35,155 nucleotides of DNA from Collinsella aerofaciens (GTDB lineage Bacteria; Actinomycetota; Coriobacteriia; Coriobacteriales; Coriobacteriaceae). Below the pieces are notes generated by a model. The model made no database searches, was not told the DNA's origin, and saw nothing but the letters and a program-made list of their open reading frames with translations. The position numbers and the translations under genes are program-made. Of this stretch, positions 1 through 7,579 are shown piece by piece; the stretch's first letter is position 1; the number at the start of each line of letters is the position of its first letter. Location of the stretch: the NCBI RefSeq assembly GCF_015670795.1, contig NZ_JADPCJ010000027.1, forward strand, positions 1 to 35,155, given 5' to 3'.

Positions 1-87
1 TCGGCGGCCCGTTCTGGGCGCGCCTCAATCGTAGCCCGAGACGGTCCCGGGCTGACAATTTCGACTGTAATGGACGTTCTTAAATGA
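1..87 (+). CDS. possible 3' end of an unidentified CDS (partial)
   Basis: Frame 1 is open from the first base to a TGA at 85-87 and would encode a 28-residue C-terminus ending in MDVLK. No family is recognisable from so short a piece. Frame 3 is also open to a TAA, so the choice of frame is uncertain. A 6-bp hairpin (AGCCCG at 33-38 with CGGGCT at 48-53) lies inside this stretch without a clear T-run. It could belong to a terminator of the convergent minus-strand gene instead. Confidence 0.2.
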   Translation, partial: SAARSGRASIVARDGPGLTISTVMDVLK

Positions 88-93
88 CTAGGC

Positions 94-348
94 TTATTCC
101 ACGGTGCCGTAGACGGCGCCCCAGCCGTGGGCGGCAAGGGCCGAGTTGAGCTGGTCGCAAAGCGATTGGCGGTCGTAGTAGCCGGGCGGCAAAAGGTTCA
201 CGATTTCCATAAGGTCGGGCGCGAGGTCCAAGATCTCGGCCTGCACGATGAGATCCAGGCGGTCGATGGCGTGGCGGTCGTAAAACAGTCCGTCGACCAG
301 GCGCTGCAGGTCGCCGAATTCCTCGGCCTGGAACGATCCGTACTCCAT
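94..348 (-). CDS. small acidic protein of unknown function (84 aa)
   Basis: I do not recognise this protein. The start is set at the ATG at 346-348 because an AAGGAGG lies just upstream of it on the minus strand; an upstream in-frame ATG at 376-378 has no such site. The protein is short, acidic and soluble-looking, with no membrane segment, no Cys pairs and no repeat. It has many Asp, Glu, Leu and Tyr residues, and motifs such as YYDRQSLCDQL suggest a small helical fold. It is divergent from the aminotransferase gene that starts at 498, and the 150 bp between them must hold both promoters. A TATACT box at 450-455 is a candidate for the rightward one. Confidence 0.6.
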   Translation of the reverse strand: MEYGSFQAEEFGDLQRLVDGLFYDRHAIDRLDLIVQAEILDLAPDLMEIVNLLPPGYYDRQSLCDQLNSALAAHGWGAVYGTVE

Positions 349-449
349 AGTGCCTCCTTGGGCGCCCCACGCAGGCATGCGCGGCGATTCGTATTTATTG
401 CGATGGACTTAATCTATCACGGCTTCATAACGTTGCGGCGGTGGCGGTC

Positions 450-455
450 TATACT
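450..455 (+). promoter_or_regulatory. candidate -10 box for the aminotransferase gene
   Basis: TATACT lies 43 bp before the aminotransferase start. No convincing -35 box is seen at 16-18 bp upstream, so this is a modest call. Confidence 0.35.
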
Positions 456-497
456 TAGACGAACTGCAACGTACCGCTTCGCGAAAGGTCGCACCCC

Positions 498-1802
498 ATG
501 CAGACGATCTACCAGAAGATGGAAACCACCGAACTCGATGCCGCCATCGAGGCGCTCAAAGCCGAGGTCGCCGAGGTCAAGGCCAAGGGCCTGGCGCTCG
601 ACATGGCTCGCGGCAAGCCGTCGCCCTCCCAGGTGGACATTTCTCGCCCCATGCTCGATATCCTCAACGCCGACGCCGATCTGCACGATGGCAACGTCGA
701 CTGCTCCAACTACGGCTGCTTCGAGGGCATTCCCTCGGCACGCAAGCTGGCAGGGGAGTTCCTGGGTTGCCCCGCCGAGCAGACGCTCGTGCTGGGTTCG
801 TCGAGCCTTTTGATCGAGCATGACATCGCCGGCATGTTCTGGCGTTGCGGTTCGTGCGGCAGTGAGCCTTGGGACGCCTACGAGGCCGCGCACGACGGCA
901 AGAAGGTCAAGTTCCTGTGCCCCGTTCCCGGCTACGATCGCCACTTTGGCATTACCGCCGACTTGGGCATCGAGAACGTCCCCGTCGCGATGACTGACAA
1001 CGGCCCCGACATGGACGAGATCGAGCGCCTCGTTGCCGCCGACGATTCCATCAAGGGTATCTGGTGCGTGCCCAAGTATTCCAACCCCACGGGCATCACC
1101 TTTAGCGAGGACACCGTGCGCCGCCTGGTCGAGATGCCCACAGCCGCGCCCGATTTCCGTATCTTCTGGGACAACGCCTACTGCGTGCACGACCTGTACG
1201 ACGAGACCGACGAGCTCGCAAACATCTTTGACCTCGCTCGCGCGGCGGGCACCGAGGACCGCGTGGTGGCCTTTGCCTCGACGTCCAAGATCACCTTCCC
1301 GGGCGCCGGCATCGGCTTTATCGGTGCGAGCCCCGCGGTCATCGCCGAGTTCTCCAAGCGCCTGAAGGCCGGCCTCATCAGCGCCGACAAGCTCAACCAG
1401 CTGCGTCACGTGCGCTTCCTTCCTACCATCGAGGCGGTCAAGGAGCACATGAAAAAGCATGCCGAGTTCCTGCGTCCGCGCTTTGAGGCCGTCGAGCGTA
1501 AGCTCACCGAGGGCTTGGGCGACACGGGCTGCGCCACTTGGACGCACCCCCGCGGTGGCTACTTTGTAAGCTTCGATGGTCCCGAGGGCTCGGCCCAGAA
1601 GGTCGCCGCGCTTTGCGCCGACCTGGGCGTCAAGCTCACGCCGGCCGGTGCTACCTGGCCCTATGGCAAGGACCCGCGTGACACTAACATCCGCATCGCG
1701 CCGAGCTATCCCACGGTCGAGGACCTGGAGGCCGCGCTCGATGTGCTGGTGCTGGCTGTGAAGCTCGTCGCTGCCGAGCTTGCGCGTGCCGAGCGCGCCT
1801 AA
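498..1802 (+). CDS. aspartate aminotransferase, fold-type I, subgroup Ic
   Basis: This is a PLP-dependent aminotransferase of 434 aa. The N-terminal stretch LALDMARGKPSPSQVDIS is typical of the Asp_aminotransf family (PF12897), subgroup Ic, whose studied member is the aspartate aminotransferase of Corynebacterium glutamicum. The expected reaction is L-aspartate plus 2-oxoglutarate to oxaloacetate plus glutamate. The Schiff-base lysine is most likely K264 in ASTSKITFPGAG. Other conserved pieces are the CPVPGYDRHF loop, the KYSNPTG segment and the FWDNAY motif. The start ATG follows an AAAGG at a good distance. The STAS gene follows after 51 bp with no terminator between them, so the two may be co-transcribed. 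Substrate assignment rests on family only. Confidence 0.88.
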   Translation: MQTIYQKMETTELDAAIEALKAEVAEVKAKGLALDMARGKPSPSQVDISRPMLDILNADADLHDGNVDCSNYGCFEGIPSARKLAGEFLGCPAEQTLVLGSSSLLIEHDIAGMFWRCGSCGSEPWDAYEAAHDGKKVKFLCPVPGYDRHFGITADLGIENVPVAMTDNGPDMDEIERLVAADDSIKGIWCVPKYSNPTGITFSEDTVRRLVEMPTAAPDFRIFWDNAYCVHDLYDETDELANIFDLARAAGTEDRVVAFASTSKITFPGAGIGFIGASPAVIAEFSKRLKAGLISADKLNQLRHVRFLPTIEAVKEHMKKHAEFLRPRFEAVERKLTEGLGDTGCATWTHPRGGYFVSFDGPEGSAQKVAALCADLGVKLTPAGATWPYGKDPRDTNIRIAPSYPTVEDLEAALDVLVLAVKLVAAELARAERA

Positions 1803-1853
1803 CGCGCGGCTTCCCGTACTATCCGCACTTTCGATACGTAAAGGAGCGTATAC

Positions 1854-2168
1854 ATGGATTTGGGTATTTCCACCAACCCCACGCCAGAGCTCTACACCAT
1901 TAAGGTAACCGGCGAGATCGATATCTCTAACGCCGATAGCCTGCGCAATGCCATCGACCTGGCGCTCGAGCAGCCCACCGAGGCCGTTGAGCTCGATTTT
2001 GCCCAGGTGAGCTACATCGACTCGACGGGCATTGGCGTGCTCGTGGGCGCCGCGCACCACGCGGTCGACCACGGCAAGCGCTTTAGCTGCACCAATGTGC
2101 AGCCCCCGGTGATGCGCGTGGTTCAGCTGTTGGGTGTCGACCAGGAGATTTCGATCACCGCTGCATAA
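1854..2168 (+). CDS. STAS-domain protein (anti-sigma factor antagonist type)
   Basis: This 104-aa protein is a single STAS domain of SpoIIAA/RsbV type. The signature DSTGIGVLVG places the usual phosphorylatable serine at S57. In studied relatives an anti-sigma kinase phosphorylates this serine, and the dephosphorylated form binds the kinase and frees a sigma factor. No kinase, phosphatase or sigma factor gene is nearby, so the partner is unknown. The start ATG has AAAGGAG at optimal spacing. A strong hairpin at 2213-2240 separates it from the tat genes. Confidence 0.85.
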   Translation: MDLGISTNPTPELYTIKVTGEIDISNADSLRNAIDLALEQPTEAVELDFAQVSYIDSTGIGVLVGAAHHAVDHGKRFSCTNVQPPVMRVVQLLGVDQEISITAA

Positions 2169-2212
2169 TCTTTGCCCCCAAAAGGGCGTGCCGTTTGGCA
2201 TATGTTTGTGAT

Positions 2213-2240
2213 GCGCTCGGACGTTTTGGCGTCCGGGCGC
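2213..2240 (+). terminator. hairpin between STAS gene and tat operon
   Basis: GCGC and CGGACG pair with CGTCCG and GCGC around a short TTTTGG loop, broken only by a one-base bulge on each side. There is no T-run; TATACT (2241-2246) follows directly and may be the -10 box of the tat operon. It could be a weak terminator or an element of the promoter region. Confidence 0.4.
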
Positions 2241-2321
2241 TATACTTGACCGAATGAATAGACGAGTTCCGGCCGAATGGCGCGGTGCGGGCTCGACTCA
2301 CATCGAGCCTTGGAGGTATGT

Positions 2322-2909
2322 GTGTTTGGTATTGGAGAGGGTGAGCTCGCGATCATCGTGGTCTTCGGCTTTTTGCTGTTTGGCCCGGATAAGCTCCCAC
2401 AGATGGGCCGCACGATCGGCCGTGCCATCCGTCAGTTCCGCGAGACGCAGGAAAAGATGACGGCCGTTGTTCAGTCCGAGATTATCGATCCGGTGAGCGA
2501 GGCCGCGTCGGCCCCGGTCAAGCCCAAGAAGGCTGCCGTCGATGACGATTCCGATGCAGACGAGGATGCCGTTGAGACGGCTGCGCCCGCAAAGAAGGAG
2601 ACCTTTGCCGAGCGTCGTGCCCGTCTTGCTGCCGAGAAGGCCGCAAGCGAGGGTGCCGCCAAGGGCGAGGATGCTGCCGAGGAGACTGAAGCCGAGGGTG
2701 CCGACGCCGAGTCTGCCGATGCCGCCGTCGAGTCCGAGCCTGCCGCAGAGCCGGAGCCCGAGCCCGAGCCGACAGAGCCCACGACGGCTGACCTCTACGC
2801 CCGTCGCCCCCGCAAGCGCAAAGCCGTCGTCGACCAGCTCGCTCGCGAGCTCGAGGCCGAGGCCGAGGACGACACTGCCGCCGCCGACGCCCCCGAAGGG
2901 AGGCGATGA
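2322..2909 (+). CDS. tatB: Sec-independent translocase TatA/TatB-family protein (TatB-like)
   Basis: The GTG at 2322 is chosen as start because GGAGG lies 5 nt before it and the protein then begins with the canonical short N-terminus, giving 195 aa. The transmembrane helix (about residues 8-22), the FGP hinge and the following amphipathic helix (KLPQMGRTIGRAIRQF) are typical. Glu at position 8 in the membrane helix is the TatB-type polar residue. Beyond residue 45 the chain is a long Ala/Glu/Asp-rich low-complexity tail with several KK and RR clusters, so the protein is longer than most TatA proteins. With TatC it would form the receptor for twin-arginine export of folded proteins. It ends 3 nt before tatC. 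As the only TatA/B gene here it may serve both roles, or another tatA may lie elsewhere. Confidence 0.85.
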   Translation: MFGIGEGELAIIVVFGFLLFGPDKLPQMGRTIGRAIRQFRETQEKMTAVVQSEIIDPVSEAASAPVKPKKAAVDDDSDADEDAVETAAPAKKETFAERRARLAAEKAASEGAAKGEDAAEETEAEGADAESADAAVESEPAAEPEPEPEPTEPTTADLYARRPRKRKAVVDQLARELEAEAEDDTAAADAPEGRR

Positions 2910-2912
2910 GTA

Positions 2913-3704
2913 ATGCCTATCGGACCTGCGCGTATGCCGCTCTTCGATCACCTGGGAGAGCTCCGTCGCCGCTTGACCATCGTGGTCGTCTCGGTCTTTG
3001 CCGCCGCTATCGTGCTATATTTCGCCACGCCCGTGGTGCTCGACATCCTGGAAGATCCCATCCGCTCCTTTGTGCCGGATGGTAAGTTCTACATCACCAC
3101 CACGCTCGGCGGCTTTGGCCTGCGCTTCTCGCTGGCCATCAAGATGGCCGTGGTCATGTGCACGCCCATGATCATCTGGCAGATTCTGGCATTTTTCCTG
3201 CCGGCACTGCGTCCCAACGAGCGCAAATGGGTCGTGCCCACAGTGCTCGCCTCGACGGTGCTGTTCTTCCTGGGTGCCATCTTCTGCTACTTCATCATCA
3301 TCCCCGCGGGCTTTGAGTGGCTCATCGGCGAGACCTCGGCCGTCGCTACGGCGCTGCCCGATCTGGAGAACTACGTCAACATGGAGCTGCTCTTTATGAT
3401 CGGCTTTGGTGTGGCGTTTGAGCTGCCGCTCATCATCTTTTACCTGTCCGTTTTCCACATCGTGTCCTACGCGGCCTTCCGCAGTGCCTGGCGTTACGTA
3501 TACGTTGGCCTGCTCGTGGGTTCGGCTGTGATCACGCCCGACGGCTCGCCCGTCACCCTGGGCCTTATGTACGGCGCCCTGCTCTCGCTCTACGAGATTT
3601 CGCTCGCCATCGCCCGTGTGGTCATTACCGCGCGCGAGGGCAAGGAGGGCTTGTTTGTGAGTCGTCTGGACCTGTTCTCGGACGATGAGGACGACGAGGA
3701 GTAA
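2913..3704 (+). CDS. tatC: Sec-independent protein translocase TatC
   Basis: The 263-aa polytopic membrane protein has the cytosolic N-terminal motif FDHLGELRRRL, which in TatC contributes to twin-arginine signal recognition, and six predicted membrane spans. The family's conserved segments FALxFxLPxI (here FGVAFELPLIIFYL) and AVITPDGSP are present. The tail is acidic (FSDDEDDEE). The ATG follows GGGAGG within the last codons of the preceding tat gene. Two candidate clients lie in this window: the 34678 lipoprotein has an RR-hydrophobic signal, and the hypAB genes that follow mature nickel enzymes, some of which are Tat-exported. Confidence 0.95.
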   Translation: MPIGPARMPLFDHLGELRRRLTIVVVSVFAAAIVLYFATPVVLDILEDPIRSFVPDGKFYITTTLGGFGLRFSLAIKMAVVMCTPMIIWQILAFFLPALRPNERKWVVPTVLASTVLFFLGAIFCYFIIIPAGFEWLIGETSAVATALPDLENYVNMELLFMIGFGVAFELPLIIFYLSVFHIVSYAAFRSAWRYVYVGLLVGSAVITPDGSPVTLGLMYGALLSLYEISLAIARVVITAREGKEGLFVSRLDLFSDDEDDEE

Positions 3705-3710
3705 ATCGGT

Positions 3711-4067
3711 ATGCACGAGGTTGGCATTGTCAACGGCATACTCGATACAGTGATTCGCGCGGCGCGTGGGGCGGGGGCCTCGCGCGCCGTTTTGGTTACG
3801 CTGCGTATCGGGGATATGACCGAGGTCGTGCGCGAGGCGCTCGACTTTGCATGGGAGACGTTTCGCGACGAGGACCCTCTCACGCGCGGCTGCGAGCTTG
3901 CCGTGGAGGAAGTCCATCCACAAAGTGAGTGTTTGGACTGCGGCGAGGTCTTCGATCACGACCGCTTTCATTGTCGCTGTCCCCAGTGTGGCGGCGCCAA
4001 CGTGCGCCTGCTGCACGGTCGCGAGCTCGACATCGCAAGTATCGAAATCGAAACCCCCGACGATTAG
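3711..4067 (+). CDS. hypA: hydrogenase/urease nickel incorporation protein HypA
   Basis: The 118-aa protein starts with MHEVGI, whose His2-Glu3 are the nickel ligands of the family. It carries the structural zinc site as two CXXC pairs, CLDC and CPQC, around residues 74-100. HypA passes Ni(II) to the hydrogenase large subunit together with HypB. The length is standard. It starts 6 nt after tatC and is followed by hypB, which points to one transcript. No hydrogenase structural genes or hypCDEF are in the window. Confidence 0.93.
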   Translation: MHEVGIVNGILDTVIRAARGAGASRAVLVTLRIGDMTEVVREALDFAWETFRDEDPLTRGCELAVEEVHPQSECLDCGEVFDHDRFHCRCPQCGGANVRLLHGRELDIASIEIETPDD

Positions 4068-4122
4068 CCCGCTAGCCATCTGGTGATGGGGTATAAAGGG
4101 GCCAAAGTAAGGAGTGCCGAGT

Positions 4123-4806
4123 ATGGCCGAGAAAACGATTGATATCGCGTCGCCGATTCTGTCGCGCAATGAGCGCCTGGCAGATCAGCTGCGTCAGCGA
4201 TTTAAAGAGACAAACACCTATGTGATCAATGTGCTGTCGAGCCCCGGTTCGGGCAAGACCACCACGATTTTGGGCACCAACGAGCGCCTGCGCGACAAGG
4301 CGGGCCTGCGTTGCGCCGTCATCGAGGGCGATATCGCCTCGGACGTCGACGCCATCACCATGAAGGAAGCCGGCATGCCCGCCATCCAGATCAACACGGG
4401 CGGCCTGTGCCACCTCGAGGGCAACATGATTATGGAGGCCGTCGATGCGTTCGATCAGGCGGTGGGCCTTCAAAACATCGACGTCATCTTTATCGAAAAC
4501 GTGGGCAACTTGGTCTGCCCGGTCGACTTTGACCTGGGCGAGAACCTGTCCATCATGATCCTCTCGGTGCCCGAGGGCGACGACAAGCCCATCAAGTACC
4601 CGGGCATCTTCCAGCACGCCGGCGCACAGCTGCTCAACAAGGTCGACGTGGCCCCGGCTTTCGATTTTGACATGGATGGGTATACTAAGACACTCGATGA
4701 CCTCAATCCGCAGGCGCCGCGGTTTGCCGTGAGCGCGCGCAAGGGCGAGGGCATGGATGCCTGGTGCGATTGGCTCATCGGGCAGATCGAGCAAGCAAGG
4801 GCGTAA
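4123..4806 (+). CDS. hypB: hydrogenase nickel incorporation GTPase HypB
   Basis: The ATG at 4123 is preferred over an in-frame GTG at 4114 because AAGGAG lies 8 nt before the ATG and overlaps the GTG. The 227-aa product has the P-loop SSPGSGKTTTIL, the IEGDIASDVD segment, the metal-site segment NTGGLCHLEGNM, the ENVGNLVCP segment with its conserved Cys, and the NKVDVAP guanine-specificity motif. It lacks the N-terminal CXXCGC motif of E. coli HypB and any His-rich stretch, so it is of the minimal type. It hydrolyses GTP to drive nickel delivery with HypA. Confidence 0.94.
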   Translation: MAEKTIDIASPILSRNERLADQLRQRFKETNTYVINVLSSPGSGKTTTILGTNERLRDKAGLRCAVIEGDIASDVDAITMKEAGMPAIQINTGGLCHLEGNMIMEAVDAFDQAVGLQNIDVIFIENVGNLVCPVDFDLGENLSIMILSVPEGDDKPIKYPGIFQHAGAQLLNKVDVAPAFDFDMDGYTKTLDDLNPQAPRFAVSARKGEGMDAWCDWLIGQIEQARA

Positions 4807-4860
4807 ATCGGCCGCCATACGGGCGGGCGTAGCCGCAGAGACACGAGATAGGAGCCTCTT

Positions 4861-7437
4861 TTGAAGCTCATCATCGCCGAGAAAAACGACGCTGCACGTC
4901 AGATCGCCGAGCGGCTGTCCACGGGTAAGCCCAAAAAGGACAAGGTGTACAACACCGCCATCTACCGTTTTGAGTGGAAGGGCGAGGAGTGCGTGACCAT
5001 CGGCCTTGCCGGTCACATCCTGGCGCCCGATTTTTGCGACAGCGTGCTGTTCGATAAAAAGCTGGGTTGGTATTCGGTGACCGAAGACGGCGAGATGCTG
5101 CCGGCCGATATGCCCGATGGCCTGGCCCGCCCGCCGTACGACACCAAGCGCAAGCCGTTCCTTGCCGATGGCATTTCCATCAAGGGCTGGAAGCTCGAGA
5201 GCCTGCCTTACCTCACCTGGGCGCCCGTCATTAAGCTACCGGCCGAGAAGGAGCTCATTCGTTCGCTCAAGAACCTCGCTAAAAAGTCCGACAGCGTCAT
5301 TATCGCCACGGACTTCGACCGCGAGGGCGAGCTGATCGGCTCGGACGCTCTCAACAAGGTGCGCGAGGTCGCGCCGGACTTGCCGGTTGCCCGCGCCCAG
5401 TACTCTTCGTTTACTAAAGCCGAGATCACGCAGGCCTTCGATAATCTCGTCTCGCTCGACCAGAATCTGGCCGACGCCGGCGAGAGCCGCCAGCACATCG
5501 ACCTCATTTGGGGCGCGGTGCTCACGCGTTACCTGACGCTCGCCAAGTTTGGCGGCTTTGGTAACGTGCGCTCTGCCGGCCGCGTGCAGACGCCGACGCT
5601 CGCCCTGGTGGTCGAGCGCGAGCGCGAGCGCATGGCGTTTGTGCCCGAGGACTATTGGCAGATCCGCGGCATGGGTGCCGCACAGGGCGCTGCCGAGGAC
5701 GACCGCTTTAAGATCGCTCACAAGACGGCGCGTTTTACCGACAAAGATGCTGCCGAGATGGCGTACGGCCACGTCGACGGCGCCAAGACGGCGACCGTTG
5801 CCGCGGTGACCAAGCGCTCGCGTAAGCAGCAGCCGCCCACGCCGTTTGCGACGACCTCGCTGCAGGCTGCCGCCGCGGCCGAGGGCATCTCGCCCGCACG
5901 CACCATGCGCATCGCCGAGTCCCTCTACATGGCCGGTCTCATCAGCTACCCGCGTGTCGACAATACCGTGTACCCTGCGACGCTCGATCTGGGCGCCGTG
6001 GTGAGCGACCTGGCAAAGATCAACCCGGCGCTGGCACCCGTGTGCAAAAAGGTGCTCGCCGGTCCCATGAAGCCCACGCGCGGCAAGGTCGAGACCACCG
6101 ACCACCCGCCTATCTACCCCACGGGCGAGGGCGATCCGTCCACGCTCGACGGCGGCCAGCGCAAGCTCTACGACCTCATCGCCCGCCGCTTCTTGGCGAC
6201 GCTTATGGGTCCTGCGACCATCGAGAACACCAAGCTCGAGCTCGATGTGAACGGTGAGCCGTTCGTGGCCTCGGGCGATGTGCTCGTGACCCCCGGTTTC
6301 CGCGAGGCGTATCCGTATGGACTCAAGCGCGACGAGCAGATGCCGCCGCTTGAGCAGGGCGATACGGTCGACGTGTTCGACATTAAGCTCGAGGCCAAGC
6401 AGACCGAGCCGCCCGCACGCTACAGCCAGGGCAAGCTCGTGCAGGAGATGGAAAAGCGCGGCCTGGGCACCAAGTCCACGCGCGCGAGCATCATCGAGCG
6501 CCTGTATGCCGTGCGTTACCTCAAAAACGATCCCGTGGAGCCGAGTCAGCTGGGCATCGCCATCATCGACGCGCTGTCGCAGTTTGCCCCGCGCATCACG
6601 AGCCCCGATATGACCAGCGAACTCGATGGCGACATGACCCGCGTGGAGCGCGGCGAGGATACCGAAGAGCATGTCGTGACGCACTCGCGCGCGCTGCTGG
6701 CCGGTGTGCTCGACGAGCTGCTCAAGCACACGCAGGAGCTGGGCGACGCCATCAGCGACGCCGTCACGGCCGATGCGCGCGTGGGCGCCTGCCCCAAGTG
6801 CGGCAAGGACCTTGTTATGAAGACGAGTGCCAAGACCCGTGGCAGCTTTATCGGCTGCATGGGCTGGCCCGACTGCGACGTGACCTATCCGGTGCCGAGC
6901 GGCGTCAAGGTAAGCCCGCTCGAGGGCGAGGCGGCCGTGTGCCCCGAGTGCGGCGCGCCGCGCATTAAGTGCCAGCCGTTCCGCCAGAAGGCCTTCGAGA
7001 TTTGCGTGAATCCGACGTGCCCCACCAACTACGAGCCTGACCTTAAGGTGGGCGAGTGCAAGGTGTGCGCCGAGGCAGGACGCCATGGCGACCTGATCGC
7101 GCACAAGAGTGAAAAGAGCGGCAAGCGCTTTATCCGCTGCACCAACTACGACGACTGCGGCGTGAGCTATCCGCTGCCGGCGCGCGGCAAGCTCGAGGCG
7201 ACGGGCGAGACCTGCCCCGAATGCGGCGCCCCCATCGTGGTGGTCAACACGGCGCGCGGCCCGTGGCGTATCTGCGTCAACATGGACTGTCCGACCAAGG
7301 AGAAAAAGCCGGCCCGCGGCCGCAAGACCACGACCAAGGCGAGCACGGCCAAGAAGACGACGGCTAAGAAAGCCACTGTCGCCAAGAAGACGACCGCGAA
7401 GAAGTCGACTGCCAAGAAAGCAGCCGCCGACAAGTAA
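4861..7437 (+). CDS. topA: type IA DNA topoisomerase I with four zinc ribbons and a lysine-rich tail
   Basis: The TTG start at 4861 follows AGGAG by 8 nt and gives 858 aa beginning MKLIIAEKNDAARQIAERL, the TOPRIM strand with its catalytic Glu. The TOPRIM acidic motif is D151-F-D-R-E-G-E. The active-site tyrosine is Y363 in GLISYPRVDNT, a form closer to archaeal TopA than to the YMRTDS of most bacterial enzymes. From C644 onward there are four Cys4 zinc ribbons (CPKC..CMGWPDC, CPEC..CVNPTC, CKVC..CTNYDDC, CPEC..CVNMDC). The last 45 residues or so are repeats of TAKK/AKKT resembling a histone H1 tail, probably for nonspecific DNA binding. It would relax negative supercoils. A perfect terminator follows. 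Confidence 0.93.
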   Translation: MKLIIAEKNDAARQIAERLSTGKPKKDKVYNTAIYRFEWKGEECVTIGLAGHILAPDFCDSVLFDKKLGWYSVTEDGEMLPADMPDGLARPPYDTKRKPFLADGISIKGWKLESLPYLTWAPVIKLPAEKELIRSLKNLAKKSDSVIIATDFDREGELIGSDALNKVREVAPDLPVARAQYSSFTKAEITQAFDNLVSLDQNLADAGESRQHIDLIWGAVLTRYLTLAKFGGFGNVRSAGRVQTPTLALVVERERERMAFVPEDYWQIRGMGAAQGAAEDDRFKIAHKTARFTDKDAAEMAYGHVDGAKTATVAAVTKRSRKQQPPTPFATTSLQAAAAAEGISPARTMRIAESLYMAGLISYPRVDNTVYPATLDLGAVVSDLAKINPALAPVCKKVLAGPMKPTRGKVETTDHPPIYPTGEGDPSTLDGGQRKLYDLIARRFLATLMGPATIENTKLELDVNGEPFVASGDVLVTPGFREAYPYGLKRDEQMPPLEQGDTVDVFDIKLEAKQTEPPARYSQGKLVQEMEKRGLGTKSTRASIIERLYAVRYLKNDPVEPSQLGIAIIDALSQFAPRITSPDMTSELDGDMTRVERGEDTEEHVVTHSRALLAGVLDELLKHTQELGDAISDAVTADARVGACPKCGKDLVMKTSAKTRGSFIGCMGWPDCDVTYPVPSGVKVSPLEGEAAVCPECGAPRIKCQPFRQKAFEICVNPTCPTNYEPDLKVGECKVCAEAGRHGDLIAHKSEKSGKRFIRCTNYDDCGVSYPLPARGKLEATGETCPECGAPIVVVNTARGPWRICVNMDCPTKEKKPARGRKTTTKASTAKKTTAKKATVAKKTTAKKSTAKKAAADK

Positions 7438-7459
7438 CGGCGCAGTCGAAACATTACCC

Positions 7460-7501
7460 AAAAAACGAGCGAGGACCCCGCGATCCTCGCTCGTTTTTTT
7501 T
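7460..7501 (+). terminator. bidirectional Rho-independent terminator after topA
   Basis: A perfect 10-bp stem, CGAGCGAGGA with TCCTCGCTCG, is flanked by A6 on the left and T8 on the right. It can serve topA on the plus strand and the zinc-ribbon gene at 7580 on the minus strand. Confidence 0.92.
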
Positions 7502-7503
7502 GA

Positions 7504-7561
7504 CCGGCAGTTAGGGACGTTCCTTTTCTGCCGGCAGTTTAGGAACGTCCCTAACTGCCGG
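7504..7561. repeat. 58-bp palindromic element, 21-bp perfect arms
   Basis: The arms at 7504-7524 and 7541-7561 are perfect reverse complements with the core GGCAGTTAGGGACGTTCC. The 16-nt loop holds a second palindrome, CTGCCGGCAG (7529-7538), which repeats the outer arm end. There is no T-run, and the topA terminator precedes it by 3 bp, so termination is already accounted for. It looks like a REP-type intergenic repeat or small non-autonomous element. Confidence 0.7.
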
Positions 7562-7579
7562 CTCGGGAACGACAAAGCA

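Noticed and set aside
417..2201. Long antisense open frames opposite real genes (also 3015-4169, 5236-7575, 10618-12294)
   Set aside because: They are shadows produced by the high GC content. They mirror well-recognised genes, lack binding sites and have Arg/His/Gly-heavy composition with no domain.
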